Shown here: one piece after another, positions 40,993-54,400 of the stretch
Numbering within the stretch: the first letter of the stretch is position 1
Layout: every line of letters starts with the position of its first letter
NCBI GenBank assembly: GCA_963556255.1
Contig: OY744604.1
Span: 90,824,062-90,888,061, forward strand
Direction of reading: 5' to 3'
Source of the DNA: Allolobophora icterica
Taxonomy: Eukaryota > Annelida > Clitellata > Crassiclitellata > Lumbricidae
DNA length: 64,000 nt
The notes under the pieces: model-generated
Told to the model about the DNA's origin: nothing
The model's database searches: none
Seen by the model: the letters and a program-made list of their open reading frames with translations, nothing else
Made by a program: the position numbers and the translations under genes

Positions 40993-41965
40993 CATGGGCG
41001 CCGACTCTGCGAGGCCCGTGAGTGCCCAGCACCACCAGAAATAGGCCATGCGAGGCCCACCTATGCCTGGGCACCACCAGAAATCAGCCCGCAAAGAGCG
41101 CTTTTTAAGAGATTATTTTACTTATTGACTCTCTTTGAGCAATCACACTTTTCGGGTCAACTCGATGGAAATAGGCTTCTAAACTGGTCTCGACATAACC
41201 AAAGATACTTTGCTTCGTTTTGACCTATCAGTGGAAAAATGTAAAGGGTATGACGGCGTCTCTGCAGTGCTCGAAATGGAAAATTTTACGAAACGGAACG
41301 CTAGTCAAAGATATGGGAGCATTCACGTTAATTTCATAGTATTTTCCACAATAATTCATTTGACGAACCGGAACGGAAACGCTAATTCATTTGACGAACC
41401 GGAACGGCGTTCCGGTGCGTTCCGGTCCATTTCGAGCACTGCGTCTCTGTCATGTGCGGAGGGACAACTGGATTACAGTCGAATTAAGGAGGTTCAAATA
41501 AAGGTTTCTGTGTTCACTATAGAAATCACTCATTTAATTTAGGCATTCAGGAAGCAAAATCTAGAGTTCCAGAATGCAGAGACACGATCGTCGATCAACA
41601 TAGTCAGAGATTTAATTAAGTTTGTCAGACACTCACCTAAGAACGGCATGTTTGAAACTATGCAGTTTGAGAGAGAGAAGCCATTTAGTTGTGAATCATT
41701 GTAACATATAAAGATATAATTATAAAACGAAGGAATTAAGAATTCCTGGACGAGAGAAGCCACGGTATTTGTAATTTGACAATAATTTGACATTATAATT
41801 ATAAAACAAAAGAAATGAGAATTAATACTAGAGAGAACCATGTTATTTTGTTGCATTTTAATATTGTAACAAAACAAGGTCGAAAAAAATTTTTCGCGCT
41901 CACGCGCGAATATTCCTTTTACTTTCTTTGGGCACTCACACTATTTTGGTCAACTCGGCGCCAGT
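40993..41965. mobile_element. DNA transposon with 9-bp target duplication, host of a nested hAT MITE
   Basis: GGGACCTGT occurs directly on both sides (40984-40992, 41966-41974). The ends share GGCGCCGA, then GTGAGTGCCCA, as imperfect inverted repeats. A right-end-like segment also occurs at 41126-41166, so two related copies may be fused. No transposase. A 9-bp duplication would suit a Mutator-like element; 8 bp (hAT) cannot be excluded. Confidence 0.65.
41265..41441. mobile_element. 177-bp hAT MITE
   Basis: Perfect 16-bp terminal inverted repeats CAGTGCTCGAAATGGA and perfect 8-bp target duplications CGTCTCTG (41257-41264, 41442-41449). The interior repeats a GACGAACCGGAACG motif. Confidence 0.95.
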
Positions 41966-42313
41966 GGGACCTGTGACCTGTGTATGTGCATGAATGCATA
42001 CATGTGTACATATACATACATATGTACATAAATGTATATACAATGCATACCTATATAGCCTACATACATGCATATACACATACATGCATACATACATTCA
42101 TGCACACGTATATACATGCATACATATATATCCATACATGCATACATACATTTTTATATATAAATACATGCGTACATACATAAATACATACATGCATACA
42201 TACATAAAATAATGTCAGTAACCGTCAGAGTCACTGTAGCACTGTGGCAACCGTCACTGTGGCACTGATTAGACTTCATTTTCCCTGTAACTTATTATAA
42301 GAGTTTTCCATAG

Positions 42314-42407
42314 ATGGGGTTTTCGCTCGTTTTCCTCGTGTGTCTGGTAACGACAACTGCTGCAGGTACAACAACCTCTGCTGCCCAGACAACCGATAGC
42401 AGCGCAG
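42314..42407 (+). CDS. CUB gene 2, exon 1: signal peptide
   Basis: MGFSLVFLVCLVTTTAA, then a Thr/Ala-rich spacer. 94 bp; donor GCAG|GTAGGC, phase 1. TTTTCCATAG directly precedes the ATG, a possible acceptor of an upstream non-coding exon. Confidence 0.85.
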
Positions 42408-45400
42408 GTAGGCCAAAAACGTATGAGACAGATCATACATCCCAACTTCATGTCTCAGTATACAAAGAAATTATGCCCGCTACTAGTGACTTCAAATTTA
42501 TTGTGCATTGTTTTGCTAAATGATGTGATGGCTAGCGAAAAGGGCTCCCTGATTTGGTTTGCTCGGGTTGCGGCGCTATATAAATGTTGGATTACAGTAG
42601 CATATACAATATTTAATCTACATGCGGTCATACATTGGTATAGGTGTGCACGTGCATACGTTTATTCATTCATAAACTCTCTCTGAATCATCACATAAAT
42701 TCGGGCGCCATATTTGAGTCCTGCTCAGTCCATCAGAATTCCGCTCAGTCGCTTCATTTTCCACTTACTTGTATTACTATATTTTTTTGAGAGACGGAGT
42801 TTTCACACGTTATCCTCGGTGTGTCTGGTGACGACCACCTCTGCCGAGACAGTGACGAGTTTCGTTTTCTCTCTCAGTAAACGTAAACGTAGGAAATAGC
42901 CGAACTTATGTCTCAGGATATTAAAGATAGCCGGTTGGGGACGATGGTGAGACGCTCAGAACATAACATAGCATAAGTGAAAATTTGTAAAGCGCAACCT
43001 CAGGAAATAAGCTTACCTAAACTAATCAGCAGAGAGCTTCCACAGTCAACACACTGCGGAACAAGGAAGGCGACAGACTGATTAGCTAACTTCTGATTTT
43101 AAAAGAAAGTCTATTCCTGGATACAACAATAGAAACATTTATGTGCTGGGCAGTGTACGCCCGAGAGTCGAGAAGGAAACCATTATTTTGCAGCAGAAGA
43201 GAGCGACCAGGAAGAGATGAGGCAGTGATAGACAAGGATCTTAGACAGGATGGGGCAGTTAGCGCAGAGTGTCTCTTACAGTTACGATTACAGTAATTGA
43301 AAATGGATCTAATTTCTACATTGCCGACAACGGAGGAATCCTAGGGTCCTGATGCGGGACCAGAGCATCGCAGGTATTGCTGTTTATTCCAAGCCCATGT
43401 CTGTGCGAATTGTTTTGCCTGTGATCGATGTGCGTGGAAAAAACTTTCCGAGGGTGGTTACACGGAATTACTAAGGGCCGAGTGAAGGAATGTTCGCATC
43501 GTTAACGTTTCTCATATATACTGAAGCTTTACGTGTCTTTACGTTTTTCTTTACCTGGCATAGCCTTTTATGCGTATTAAAAACTGAGCTCATGGTTTAC
43601 CACAGTAGTAATTGAAAAGTGATGATCCAATTTTTATACTTTGTAGTTCCACAATAATCAAATGTCTGCAATATATTCATTTTCAATTTTTCACCAACAA
43701 ACCTAAAACATGTTGTCCTTGTTTCTCAAGATGTTATAACGCTCTTTATTTATGATTTGCTTAAAGCGCCTTTTAAGTTTAATTAGCTCAAAAAGCATTG
43801 GCTGTTATATTAAAGTGTTAAGAGCAAATGGTAATCAATGAACGAACAGTGTTCATACAACTGTAAAAGTCAACACTGGCGAGCTTCCGCAAACACGTAG
43901 AGCAAAATCGACGAATTCCCATTCAAAGCTGATAGTAAACACTGTAATTAAAGTTCACTGCGCACTATCATGTACGGGTCAATTTGTGTGTCATAAGGCA
44001 AGCCCAAAGTACGGTATTTCCTAACAAGGGTGCATATCTCCATTAAGATTGCTTCTGCCCATGGATCTTTCAACTCTGGTTCAAGGTGCGCGATAGTCTA
44101 GTGGTTATCTTGCTGAACTGTCAGTCATAAGGCCCGGGGTTCAAGTCCCGTCAGAGCCAATATATTGTTTCAGATTTCTGACCCACCTGTGCCTCCTAGC
44201 GAACTCAGATAGATGATGAGTACACTGGGTTACAGTGTCGATGCGATAAGATTAGAAGGTAAGAAGATAAGAAGATAAGAAGGTAAGACTGTGAGAGAGC
44301 CACCATTTGCCCTTCAGCCACCATATGCTGAGGCCAAGAGGTCACTAATATTTCATACCCATGCCAGGCTCTTAGGTTTGCTTGATGGACTACTGTTCAA
44401 TTTGTCTCTACAGTCTGCGGTTTCGACTACTACAACGAATCATCCGGAGTCATCAGTTCTCCGAACTTTCCTGGCAATTACTATAACAATCTCAACTGTG
44501 ATTACAACGTTTACACTTATACGCACAGTTCTTTCTCGTTCATCTTCAACTCGTTCCACGTTGAAAATTTCGACTCTGTGACAGTTAGTATTTGACGATT
44601 TTTTTTAGCCTTTGTTGTTGACTTAATTCAGAAACTATTTTGAGTTTGAGAAGAGAGATTTGAAAACCATTGGCCAAACCATTGGGTTTCAACAGTGTTT
44701 AAGACTATGCTGTAAGATGAGGTCTGCTTATTAAACGCGGTTAGGAAAATCGGTGACGAAAGGACTTCTGGTTACGACACTGCCTCCATGTTGAGGCTCT
44801 CTGTCAACATGTTTAGGTAGATAGTGTAACGTAATGATTCATAGTAATGATGATCCCTGATCTCTCATTGTTGGCTTTTGTGCTTTGAATTTCTTCAGAT
44901 TTTTTCTTAGTTAAAGGTTGCAACAAACCCCGTTTACAAAAGTCCCGTTTACTTTTCCTACGACCAGTTTAACCACGATGTTTGGTCTCATAATATGCAA
45001 ATTCTGAACCTAGGATATCAATAATTTGCGAAGTCACAAAATTAGAAACATCTTCACTTTTGTACGACAGATCAGTTGCCCAAGCAACTCGAGTTTTCCA
45101 CCACAAAACTATTCCGGACATTCCTTACCTTACCCCGTATCGATACCGTGGTGCAGTCGTGGATTAGTCAACTTTCGCACCGACACTTCTAATGTATCCA
45201 GTGGATTCAGCCTCGATTTTTATGTCAGTACAGGAGGTAGGGACTTTTGGTAATGCTTCCAGCGGTATTCGGCTAATAGAATATCCAAGTTATTTCTTAC
45301 ATGATACAGTAGGCCTAACGATTCTATGGTGCAGTCAAGGTTTAGTCCACTTTCGCACCGACAACTTCGTTGTCATTCTTAATGGATTCAGCCTCGATTA

Positions 45401-48400
45401 TTATGTCAGACTAGGAGGTAAGGGTTTTTGAAAGTGCTGCATATAATCGTTATTGTGTAATCTGTTTATGTATAATAGAAACAAGGAAGGATATAATTGC
45501 AGGGATGTTGAGGTAGGAGAAAGGTCAGGGGCGGCGCCAGATAATTTTTGTAACCAGGGCATAGCCAGGGCAGTCATACAAGTTACCAGTGCGGACGGCG
45601 ATTTATGGAGAGCGCGGCAGCGCGAGGTTAAGCCTAAATGTTGACCATATAAGATCGCGCTACCGCGCTTGCCATAAATCGCCCCCAGCACTATTATAGT
45701 GGTCTATAGTCAGGAGGTCCGATGCGCGAAACCCTCGGTGGCTGAACGCTTTTGACATTTGTAAAGCAAATTTTAACATTTTCAGTGAATTAAGTGAATT
45801 TATATCTTAGGATATAACAAATATGCCAGAACAAATTCTGTACAGGGCAAACATTCTGGCAGGGCATCGACCAGGGCAAAGGTTTTTTTACTAGGGCATT
45901 TGCCCTGGCGCGCCCTGGTGTAACGCCGCCCCTCAGAAAGATCCCCTGGCATGAAGTAGGGGCTAAGGATTGCGCGAAGAAACAATGAAAACATTGTGAA
46001 ATATCAGCCGAAGTAGCAATTAACAAAGATGTGGTTATAAGCTCTGCATTTTTCAAAGCCAAAAGAAAAGCTGAGTTTTGGCAAGCTGTTCATTCATAGC
46101 CGCTAAATCAAAGTAGTATTTGAGAGGCAGGATTGGTTAGGTTTGGTTCGGAACCAAAAATCCAAATGCTGTGCTGAAACACAGATGGATTTTGATTGTG
46201 GACGGTGTTTGGTGTGTGGATGATGGGAAGAGAGACTGACTAGGTGCAGAAGAAAGCATTGACTACTTAATTGCTTAATTTTAAATTCCAGGATTTTTGA
46301 GTATTAGAAACTCGATTTACATGTATTTAAATGTAACTACTGACTAATACAAACGTTCCAAAATTACTAACTACGTCACTTAACAGAGTTTAGTTCTTAT
46401 GTAGTGCCACATGTTTCAGAAACTGTGCTTAGTATGCTGCACAGTTTGAAAATTCTTCCTCGTTTTTACAGGACTAATGCACGAAGCCTGAATTTTCTAA
46501 TTGAATGCAGGTTGTGGAAATACGGTATACAGTGATTTCTACGGTTCTGTAAACTCTCCGAATTGGCCGGAATATTATGGATACAATCACAACTGCACTA
46601 ACATCATCTGGGTTCAACTGCGAAGAACGGTCTACCTCTACTTTGATGTTTTCGAACTACAACCCTGCTGCAGTTGCGACTGGCTGGAGGTATAAATACC
46701 TGTATACTCGTATCACGAAAAGGGTGTGATCCAGCTTCGTACTTGTTTTGCCATCTTTGTATAATAATGTAAGTCTATATTTAACTATCTTCACTGAAGA
46801 GCAAACGATGAGGCCATTGATAAACAAAGCTGACCCAGATCCTGATGATAATCTATATGTATCTAGGCTGATCGATCATGGCTGTAGTACTCCCCTTCAA
46901 ATTACAGCTCCTAAACTTCTACAGTTTATGTGCATGTATGTTCATACATGCAAGTAAACTGTAGAAGTTTAGTTTCTAAAATTGCTGATATACAACTACT
47001 ACTTCATTAAATCCCGGTTGAAATCCTGGCAGTGACAGAAACCTGGCTTGGTGAGGCAGCATCTGATACGATACAGTTCTTAGAGTATAATTTCCTTACC
47101 AAACCCAGGTAATCTGGCCGAGAAGGAGGTTTTGTTTGTTTATAAAAAAGAATTAGACTTTAAAATACTAACCTGCCCTCTGTTGGTTGCTCGCACGAAT
47201 CATATGAAAGCTTATTCATACAGAAGGGTGCGCCACTGGTACTTGGTGTTATCTACAGACCTCCTGGGCAAACACTGCAGCTTCTTAATGAGGAATTTAG
47301 CGAGTTCTTGTCAGATTTAACTGCAACTAAAATGGAAATAATTATGCTGAGGAACATCAACACTGACTTGCTAAAACATAATGACCATGAACCAACCAAC
47401 AGCTTTCTTGACTCCATCTCTTCCCATCAATTTTTTCTAGCGATTTTACGCCCACAAGAATAACCAATAATATCTGTACATTAATTGATAACACATTTAC
47501 CAATGTTTGGCCCCGAATTGTTAATTACTCAATTATTGCTACAGATATTTCTGACCACCTACAAATTATAGCTTGGTTTACCTCCCAACCAATAAGATTA
47601 GATAAACGTATACATTGCATACCACTAGAATCATTTATGATCAATCGATGTAACACTTTCAAGTTCTTTTGTCTGAAATGGACTTTGCGCCTATCTCAGC
47701 TTTATTTCAGGGAAAAGATCCTAATAAAGCTTATAATTCTTTCTTCGACATGTTTACAATGGCACACAACAATGTTTTTCCTCGGATCCAAATAAGTAAG
47801 AGGAGACACCAAACATTTAACCATCCTTGGACGACCAAAGGTCTGCTAAAATCATCGCGGATAAAAGAAAACCTGTATGTTAAATTTATAAAAAAAATAT
47901 CAGACCAACAAAAATAGATTTATAACACATAGAAATAAATTTGAAGCTATCAAAATCAAAGCTATGCAAATTATTACGCAACAGAATCTCCAAAGTATAG
48001 CAAGGATATTGAAAAACTTGGAGCATTATTAAGTCTATAGTTAAAATAGATTTACAACTTGAAAACTGTGGCAGCGGAGTTGAAGATTTGACCATCAATG
48101 GCCTGAAAGTTACAGATAATGACATGATTGCAGAAAAAGTAATAATTATTTCACTGGAATAGCCCAGAATTTCTCTACTAATATACCTATCTCCAGAGGC
48201 ACCTACAGTATTACCTCAAGCCTCCTCCTCCTCCTCCTCCTCCTCCTCCTCCTCCTCCTCCTCCTCATTCTGTTGCTGTAACTCATACTCCACGAGAAAA
48301 ACTACTTATGTTAAATCACACTTTGAAAATCTCGCACAGTTCGGGACCTGATCATCTTGACCCGACTATAGTGAATTCGAACGGATTGCCTACAGCAGCT

Positions 48401-51400
48401 CCACGCGCCGATATATAAACGATATTTAAACTTAAAACGACTGAATCCCTAAATAAGTATAAATCTTATAGAAAAAAACTGACAACTATACTTCGCAAAA
48501 ATGAAAGGCAATATTATGTCTCAAGGATAATTTTAAAAAGATGTGGGGAGTCATAAAAGAAGCACTTCATCAAAATGGACCTTTAATGTATGACTGTCCC
48601 TATAAGATTGGATGGCCGGATGGTAGAGGACCCTACAACAAATGCCAATGCTTTTGACAACAGTTACTACTTTTCTACCATTGGACGAAAACTGGCTAAT
48701 GAAATCCCCATACTAATATCTCTAACACCGATTACTTAAAGTCTTCTAATCCTAACTCTTTTTTTAGTGATTCCTACTGATACGGGGGAAACTCACGGTA
48801 TTATAGCTGGCCTTAAAAATACCAAAGCGTGTATTTCTCTTAACTTACCTGTTGATATTATAAAACGTAATGCTGTATATATCTCTCAACCATTAACATA
48901 CTTAGTTAACCAATTTTTTTAAACTGGTATTGTCCCACAAGATTTAAAGATTGCTACCATCTCCCCTATTTTTAAATCAGGGATTGTCATGATGTGACAA
49001 ACTATCGCCCCATTTCTAAATTACCCTTTATTTCTAAAATACTAGAAAAGGTCATGTTTAAACGAATATACGATTTCCTAATAACTAACTAAATACTACA
49101 TGCTAAACAATGTGGCCTCAGGGAGAATCATTCCACCAAATTAGCAATCATCGAATTTATAGATAAAATCACGAACGCCATAAATGATGCAAATTTTGTG
49201 TTGGGGGTATTCCTCGACTTGTCGAAAGCGTTCGACACCATAAATCATAATATCTTACTGGCGCTACTCCTCGGATACCACTATGGTATCCGAGGAGTAG
49301 CTTTAGACTGGCTCAGATCCAGTGTAGTTATAAGTATCGGGCAAATGTACTTAAGTAAAAGTAAAAGTAGACAGGTTTTTATGTACTTAAGTAAAAGTAA
49401 AAGTACTCATCAAAATTGTTACTTAAGTAACAGTAAAAAGTATTCTTCGAAATAATACTTTTAAAGTAAAAAGTAAAAGAGTCAAACATTTTTATAGGGT
49501 CCCTTCAAGAAAACTACTCTGAGGATAATGAACCATAAACACACTCGACTGAACAACTTTTTCTCTTACTGCAATATGTTGAAAAGAACTTAGTCTTATT
49601 TATACTTCAATCCACTTATTGACTTTCAAGAACACCAAATTCTCGAAATGCTTGTCATGCAGTCGAGTGCGTTTATGGTTCATTGTCAAACCAGCGCAGC
49701 TGAAAAGGCGTTCGACTGCAGCGTTGGCAGGCAGTGGAATGTTCAGTCTAATAAAAGTTCCTTCAACTCAGGCAACACTGCAATGCTGCAGGTGTCATCA
49801 GTTTGTGTCTGAAGGTATTGTTCAAGTACATCTTTACAAGAAGCACTTTTATTCTTTCTGGTAAAGAATGCTTCATCATCGTCATCTTCATTATCATCCA
49901 ACGATTTCGCGTTCGCATCTGCTTAGAGGACTCTGTGTAACGACCTTGCACAAGTTGTTCGCATATAATCTTCTTATATCTCCCTGATTTAGACTCATTG
50001 ATCTAGCTGCTGAGTTCCACAACATGAGTGTTAAAGACCTTTATCTTTCTTTAGAAACATTTATAACCGGTTATGATCTACTGTACATCGGCAATTTTCA
50101 CAGGTCAAAGGTAAAACAGCAGCGAGGATCTCGAATCTAGTACAACATATTTTACACAACTTATTATCAGTGAGTCACTACATCACAGGATACTACACTG
50201 AGTTCAACATGGAGTTCAATAAGCTACACAGTCATGCAGGCATAATGAATACAACTAATGAAAGTAAAACGTTAAAAGACCAACAACAAGATCAATGGTT
50301 ATTCAACAGAGATCTTGAAGGGGTGCTATACAAATTCTGATTTATCGATGGATCTATTTTAACTAAGATTGTTCCAAGAGGAAGGTCCTATGCGCGAAAA
50401 CCCCTAATTAGCTAGCAGCGTTATGCAGATGTGAGGCACCTCATCTCTCACTCTCTCATTATGATTCCATACAACAACTGAAGACAATGCATGGATCAGG
50501 AGAGTAACATCTGTCTGCTGATTTTTTCCAGATCAGTTGCCTAGACCCAGCGTATGGCTCGTATAGGTATTGTGGAAACTATACTGGCACCAGCCTGTAC
50601 ATGTACGGATGCAGCAAAGTGCTTCTGTGGTTCCATAGCGATAGTTACAGCAACTATCAAGGATTCAATATCCGGTACAACGTTTACCCGACTGTAGGTC
50701 AAGGTAAACTGAATTCTAAATATACTTCAGTGCTTTTGAGAGGTAGTATGTGCTATAATGAAGTCTCAACACATGCTTTTATTCATACATACATGCATAA
50801 ATACATATGTAAATGCATAGATACATGCATAACCACCAGTTAACCACCAGTTTATTGGTCTATCAGAACCTTTGCAGTACAAGTTATACATAAATCATCT
50901 TACACTAAGACTGCTCGGATGGGCACAATTGGGGCACCTGAAAGGACCTAAGTCCCGCTAATTAGAGTCCAAAGTAAATGCATAAAAATAGGCAGTTATT
51001 CAATATTATTTCACTAGTAGACACTGGAGTGTATGTAGTTATAGTCCAATGATAGTAATCCACAATTTAAGTGTAACAATACATAATTAATTGGAAGATC
51101 ATAACATACCAGATGCATCTTAGATAATTCAGCCTATCCTAATACTATTATTTAGCAATACCTTCATCCATTCGTAGAATACCCTTGGTGTGTAGATGAT
51201 ATAAGCCTAGCCATACAAGGACAGTACATGTAGTAATATGAATTAACGTACTCCTAACATAATGGATTTCCCCAAGCCACTAGTTCATCTATTGGGTTGA
51301 GAAATTAGCCACCTCCATGGAAAATTGTTGAATCTCACAGGTATATAGTGCATACATACGTACATACATGCGTACGTTCATACACACATGGAAATGTTAT

Positions 51401-54400
51401 CGTGGAGTCGCCGCCTTTAACAGATATGACCAAGGCGGAGTTGTTGGCTTGTCCGTAGAAGAAAAAAATCACATTTTGACGGATTCAGCCGAAGTTTAAT
51501 TCTGGCCATCCAAGACTTTATATTTAGGAACACTTTAGCTGTCGATTGAAGAGCAGGACCATAGCCTACGTGAGTTATCAAACGAAAGAAATAGCTGTGC
51601 ATCGTCAGCATATAAATAGTAGTCAAGAGTCATTGTCGGTAAGTAAAGAACCGAGTGTAAATAGCGGTGTACCCAGTGCACGCAATTCAAGAGAGTAGGT
51701 GAAGATGCGTATGTACTTGCTGAGTTCGGAGTTGTAGGTAAATTGCGAACTAGGTGAATGTGAGTTCAGGTGAACCAATCCAGTGTTCGCGTTGATGAAG
51801 AAGTATTTTATTGCCAGCGATATCAATGTCAGCCGATAGGTAAAGGAGAATGAGAGCATTATTACTTTTCCCTCATCCATGGAACTTATTTTGTGATTGT
51901 TAATGGTGAGGAAGGCAGTTTCTGCCTAGTGGTATTTGCGATAAGCAGATCTTAATGCTGGAATTCAACTTTATTGCTCACTGCTTACGTTTCGGTTTCG
52001 GGTTAGAAAGATGAACTCCACGCTGGATCAGACTGTCTCAATTTAAAGTATTTTTTCTCTTGATTATATTACTTCTGCCCATAGGTCTGTTTTACACTGG
52101 TTCAGATTAGCTCTTGAAATGTACGGTGCTGCGTCATAGGGGCTCATGCACTGAATAGTTTACACTGCGAGAGGTGCCTTATAAATTACTAGATACGATA
52201 CGATACAATAGGTCTTTGAGATAAATGCTTTCAACCTCAGTTTCTGTCTATTATTCTCTAATGCATACATCTGATCCCGATATAGTGCACTGCATTTCAA
52301 TCTCATCTTGTTCAGGCAATATATTATTCCAATTTTGATAAAACTTAGCTACCTTCCTCTCTCTATTAGATCGTATGAAATGTTGAAAAACTGTTGTTTC
52401 TTCAAATGCTGTGATGGAAATTACTTCCTAGTTAGTAGTTACTATTTGCATTACAAGTTCACAATTTAGTCGATATGTTGCACTGTAAGCTATTTCAATC
52501 GAATAGATGGCGGTACATTTAAATAAATCATTGTGTTGAGTGGTTTTGGCGCTCTAGAATGTGGTACTACCTCTTACTGCGGTCCGTCTGGAGTCATCAG
52601 TTCTCCCAACTACCAAGGCGCTTACTACAGCTACCTCTTGTGTGAATACAACGTTTACGCCTCAACGGGAAGTTCTTTGTCGTTCTTCTTCAAGTCGTTC
52701 AGCGTTGAAGATGGTTACGATTTTGTGACCGTTAGTATTTTGACGATTTTCTTGTAGTCTATTTTTGTGGTCAATATCTCTGCTTCTAATCCACTGAACC
52801 GACAAATGAATTCGTAACGTGATGCAGTATTGGGTTAATGTTTCGCATGCAGGCAAAGTGCGTTGCATGAATTAAATGAGGATTTTGGAGGGGGAATCTT
52901 CCCAGTTTCATCTGGGTGTGGGAAAAGAGCAAACCATTGGGTTGTCCACAGAGTGGTTAGGAAAATGTTGTAAAGATGAGGCTGTTTCTGTGTACGAAAC
53001 TCCATTTAAGTTTAAGGTCTTAGTGTTTCATAGTCATTTGTAATAATTGTTCCTCAAAGTTATCACATTTTTACTGTAGTCTTTTGAACTTGTTCGGTTA
53101 TTGTCGTATATTTTTGCAGAGCGAAATAAACTACGGCAATTTTACGAACATTTTAAGTTTTACAGTTTTATTATTTTGAACATAGTTTAAAAATGTGCGA
53201 AGTGCCCAAAATAAAAGCATCATCATTTTGTACGACAGATCAGTTGCCAAACCAACTCGAGTTTTCCTCCACAACAATTTTCCGGACATTTCCTACCTGA
53301 CCCAGTCTCGATTCCGTGGTGCAGTCAAGGATTAGTCCACTTTCGTACCGACTACTCTCAGGTCTCCAGTGGATTCAGCCTCAATTATTATGTCAATTAT
53401 TATGGTAAGGGTTTTGGATAGTACTTCAAATAGTAACTATTGATGTGTAGTCTATTTATACTTTCATAGAAACAAGGAAGGAGATACATGGAGTTGCAGA
53501 GACTGGGCTAAGACGTGCAACTTGAAATTATATTCTAGCAAAACCTACGAAATGGTGATTCGGAGGACCAGGGACAGGCGAAACGATGATGTTCCGCAGG
53601 TCACACTCGGTCTCCATATGGTTACCAACATGGTTATCCTAGGCATAACTATCTCAGATAAGCTTGGCATTACTACCCATGTTAACCGCATTTGCAGTCA
53701 AGCACGTTGATCGCTTTATGCGCTGCGTACCCTGGTAGCGCACGGTCTACGAGGCCGTGCTTTATGACTCTATGCCTCACCTGCGTGGCGGGGATTCACA
53801 ACCCAAGGGGACCGTGATACACTGGGTGGGATTCTATGGCTTCTCATCAGAGGACGCTACCTGCCAGAAGACACCCCTCCATTGGACAGCATTGCCGCTT
53901 GGCCGACTCTCAACTCTTCGTCGCAGTACGGAATATTCAGGGACATGTCCTGCATGATCTGCTGCCACCTATCAAACGCACAGGCCACTTCCGGCGCCCA
54001 CGAGCTCACGACCTGGAAATCCCGACCGCTGATAGCTTGTCCAGGAAAACGTTTATCATCAGGACGCTTTAGGTAGCTGCTTAGTATACGCTATAAATTA
54101 CTAAAATTAATTAACAAATTATAGAACAATATAAATTGTGGATAACTGAGACAAAATTTAATATTAGTAGCTTACATTAACATATTATTAGTATATTATC
54201 TGTATTAACGCGTTTACGTTGCTGTACACCAAAATGCGGTTTGCAATTGGTTCCAATAAACAATATTCTATTCTATGTTGGGATTGGGAAAGAACGTATG
54301 GAATGAGGTAGGAGCAAGGATGGAACGAAGAAGAAGAATGAAAGTAAAGTATTGCGAAATGCTAACTTAAATAGCGATGAACAAGGACGTGATCGCAAAA

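Larger units (their letters stand above)
46900..49325 (+). mobile_element. CR1/L2/Jockey-like LINE, endonuclease and partial reverse transcriptase, decayed
   Basis: In broken frames: EILAVTETWL near 47022 (endonuclease Glu), LGVIYRPPGQ near 47250, SFLDSI near 47405, TDISDHL near 47548, then reverse transcriptase TNYRPIS near 49000, LREN near 49120, and motif A FLDLSKAFDTINH near 49212. It ends before motif B, cut by the hAT fragment to its right. Related in layout to the minus-strand LINE at 10.2-13.2 kb. It lies in the A1'-B1' intron, where gene 1 lacks it. Confidence 0.85.

Noticed and set aside
44082..44156. Functional tRNA-Asp gene
   Set aside because: The anticodon arm is mispaired and the sequence continues into a SINE tail shared with other sites.
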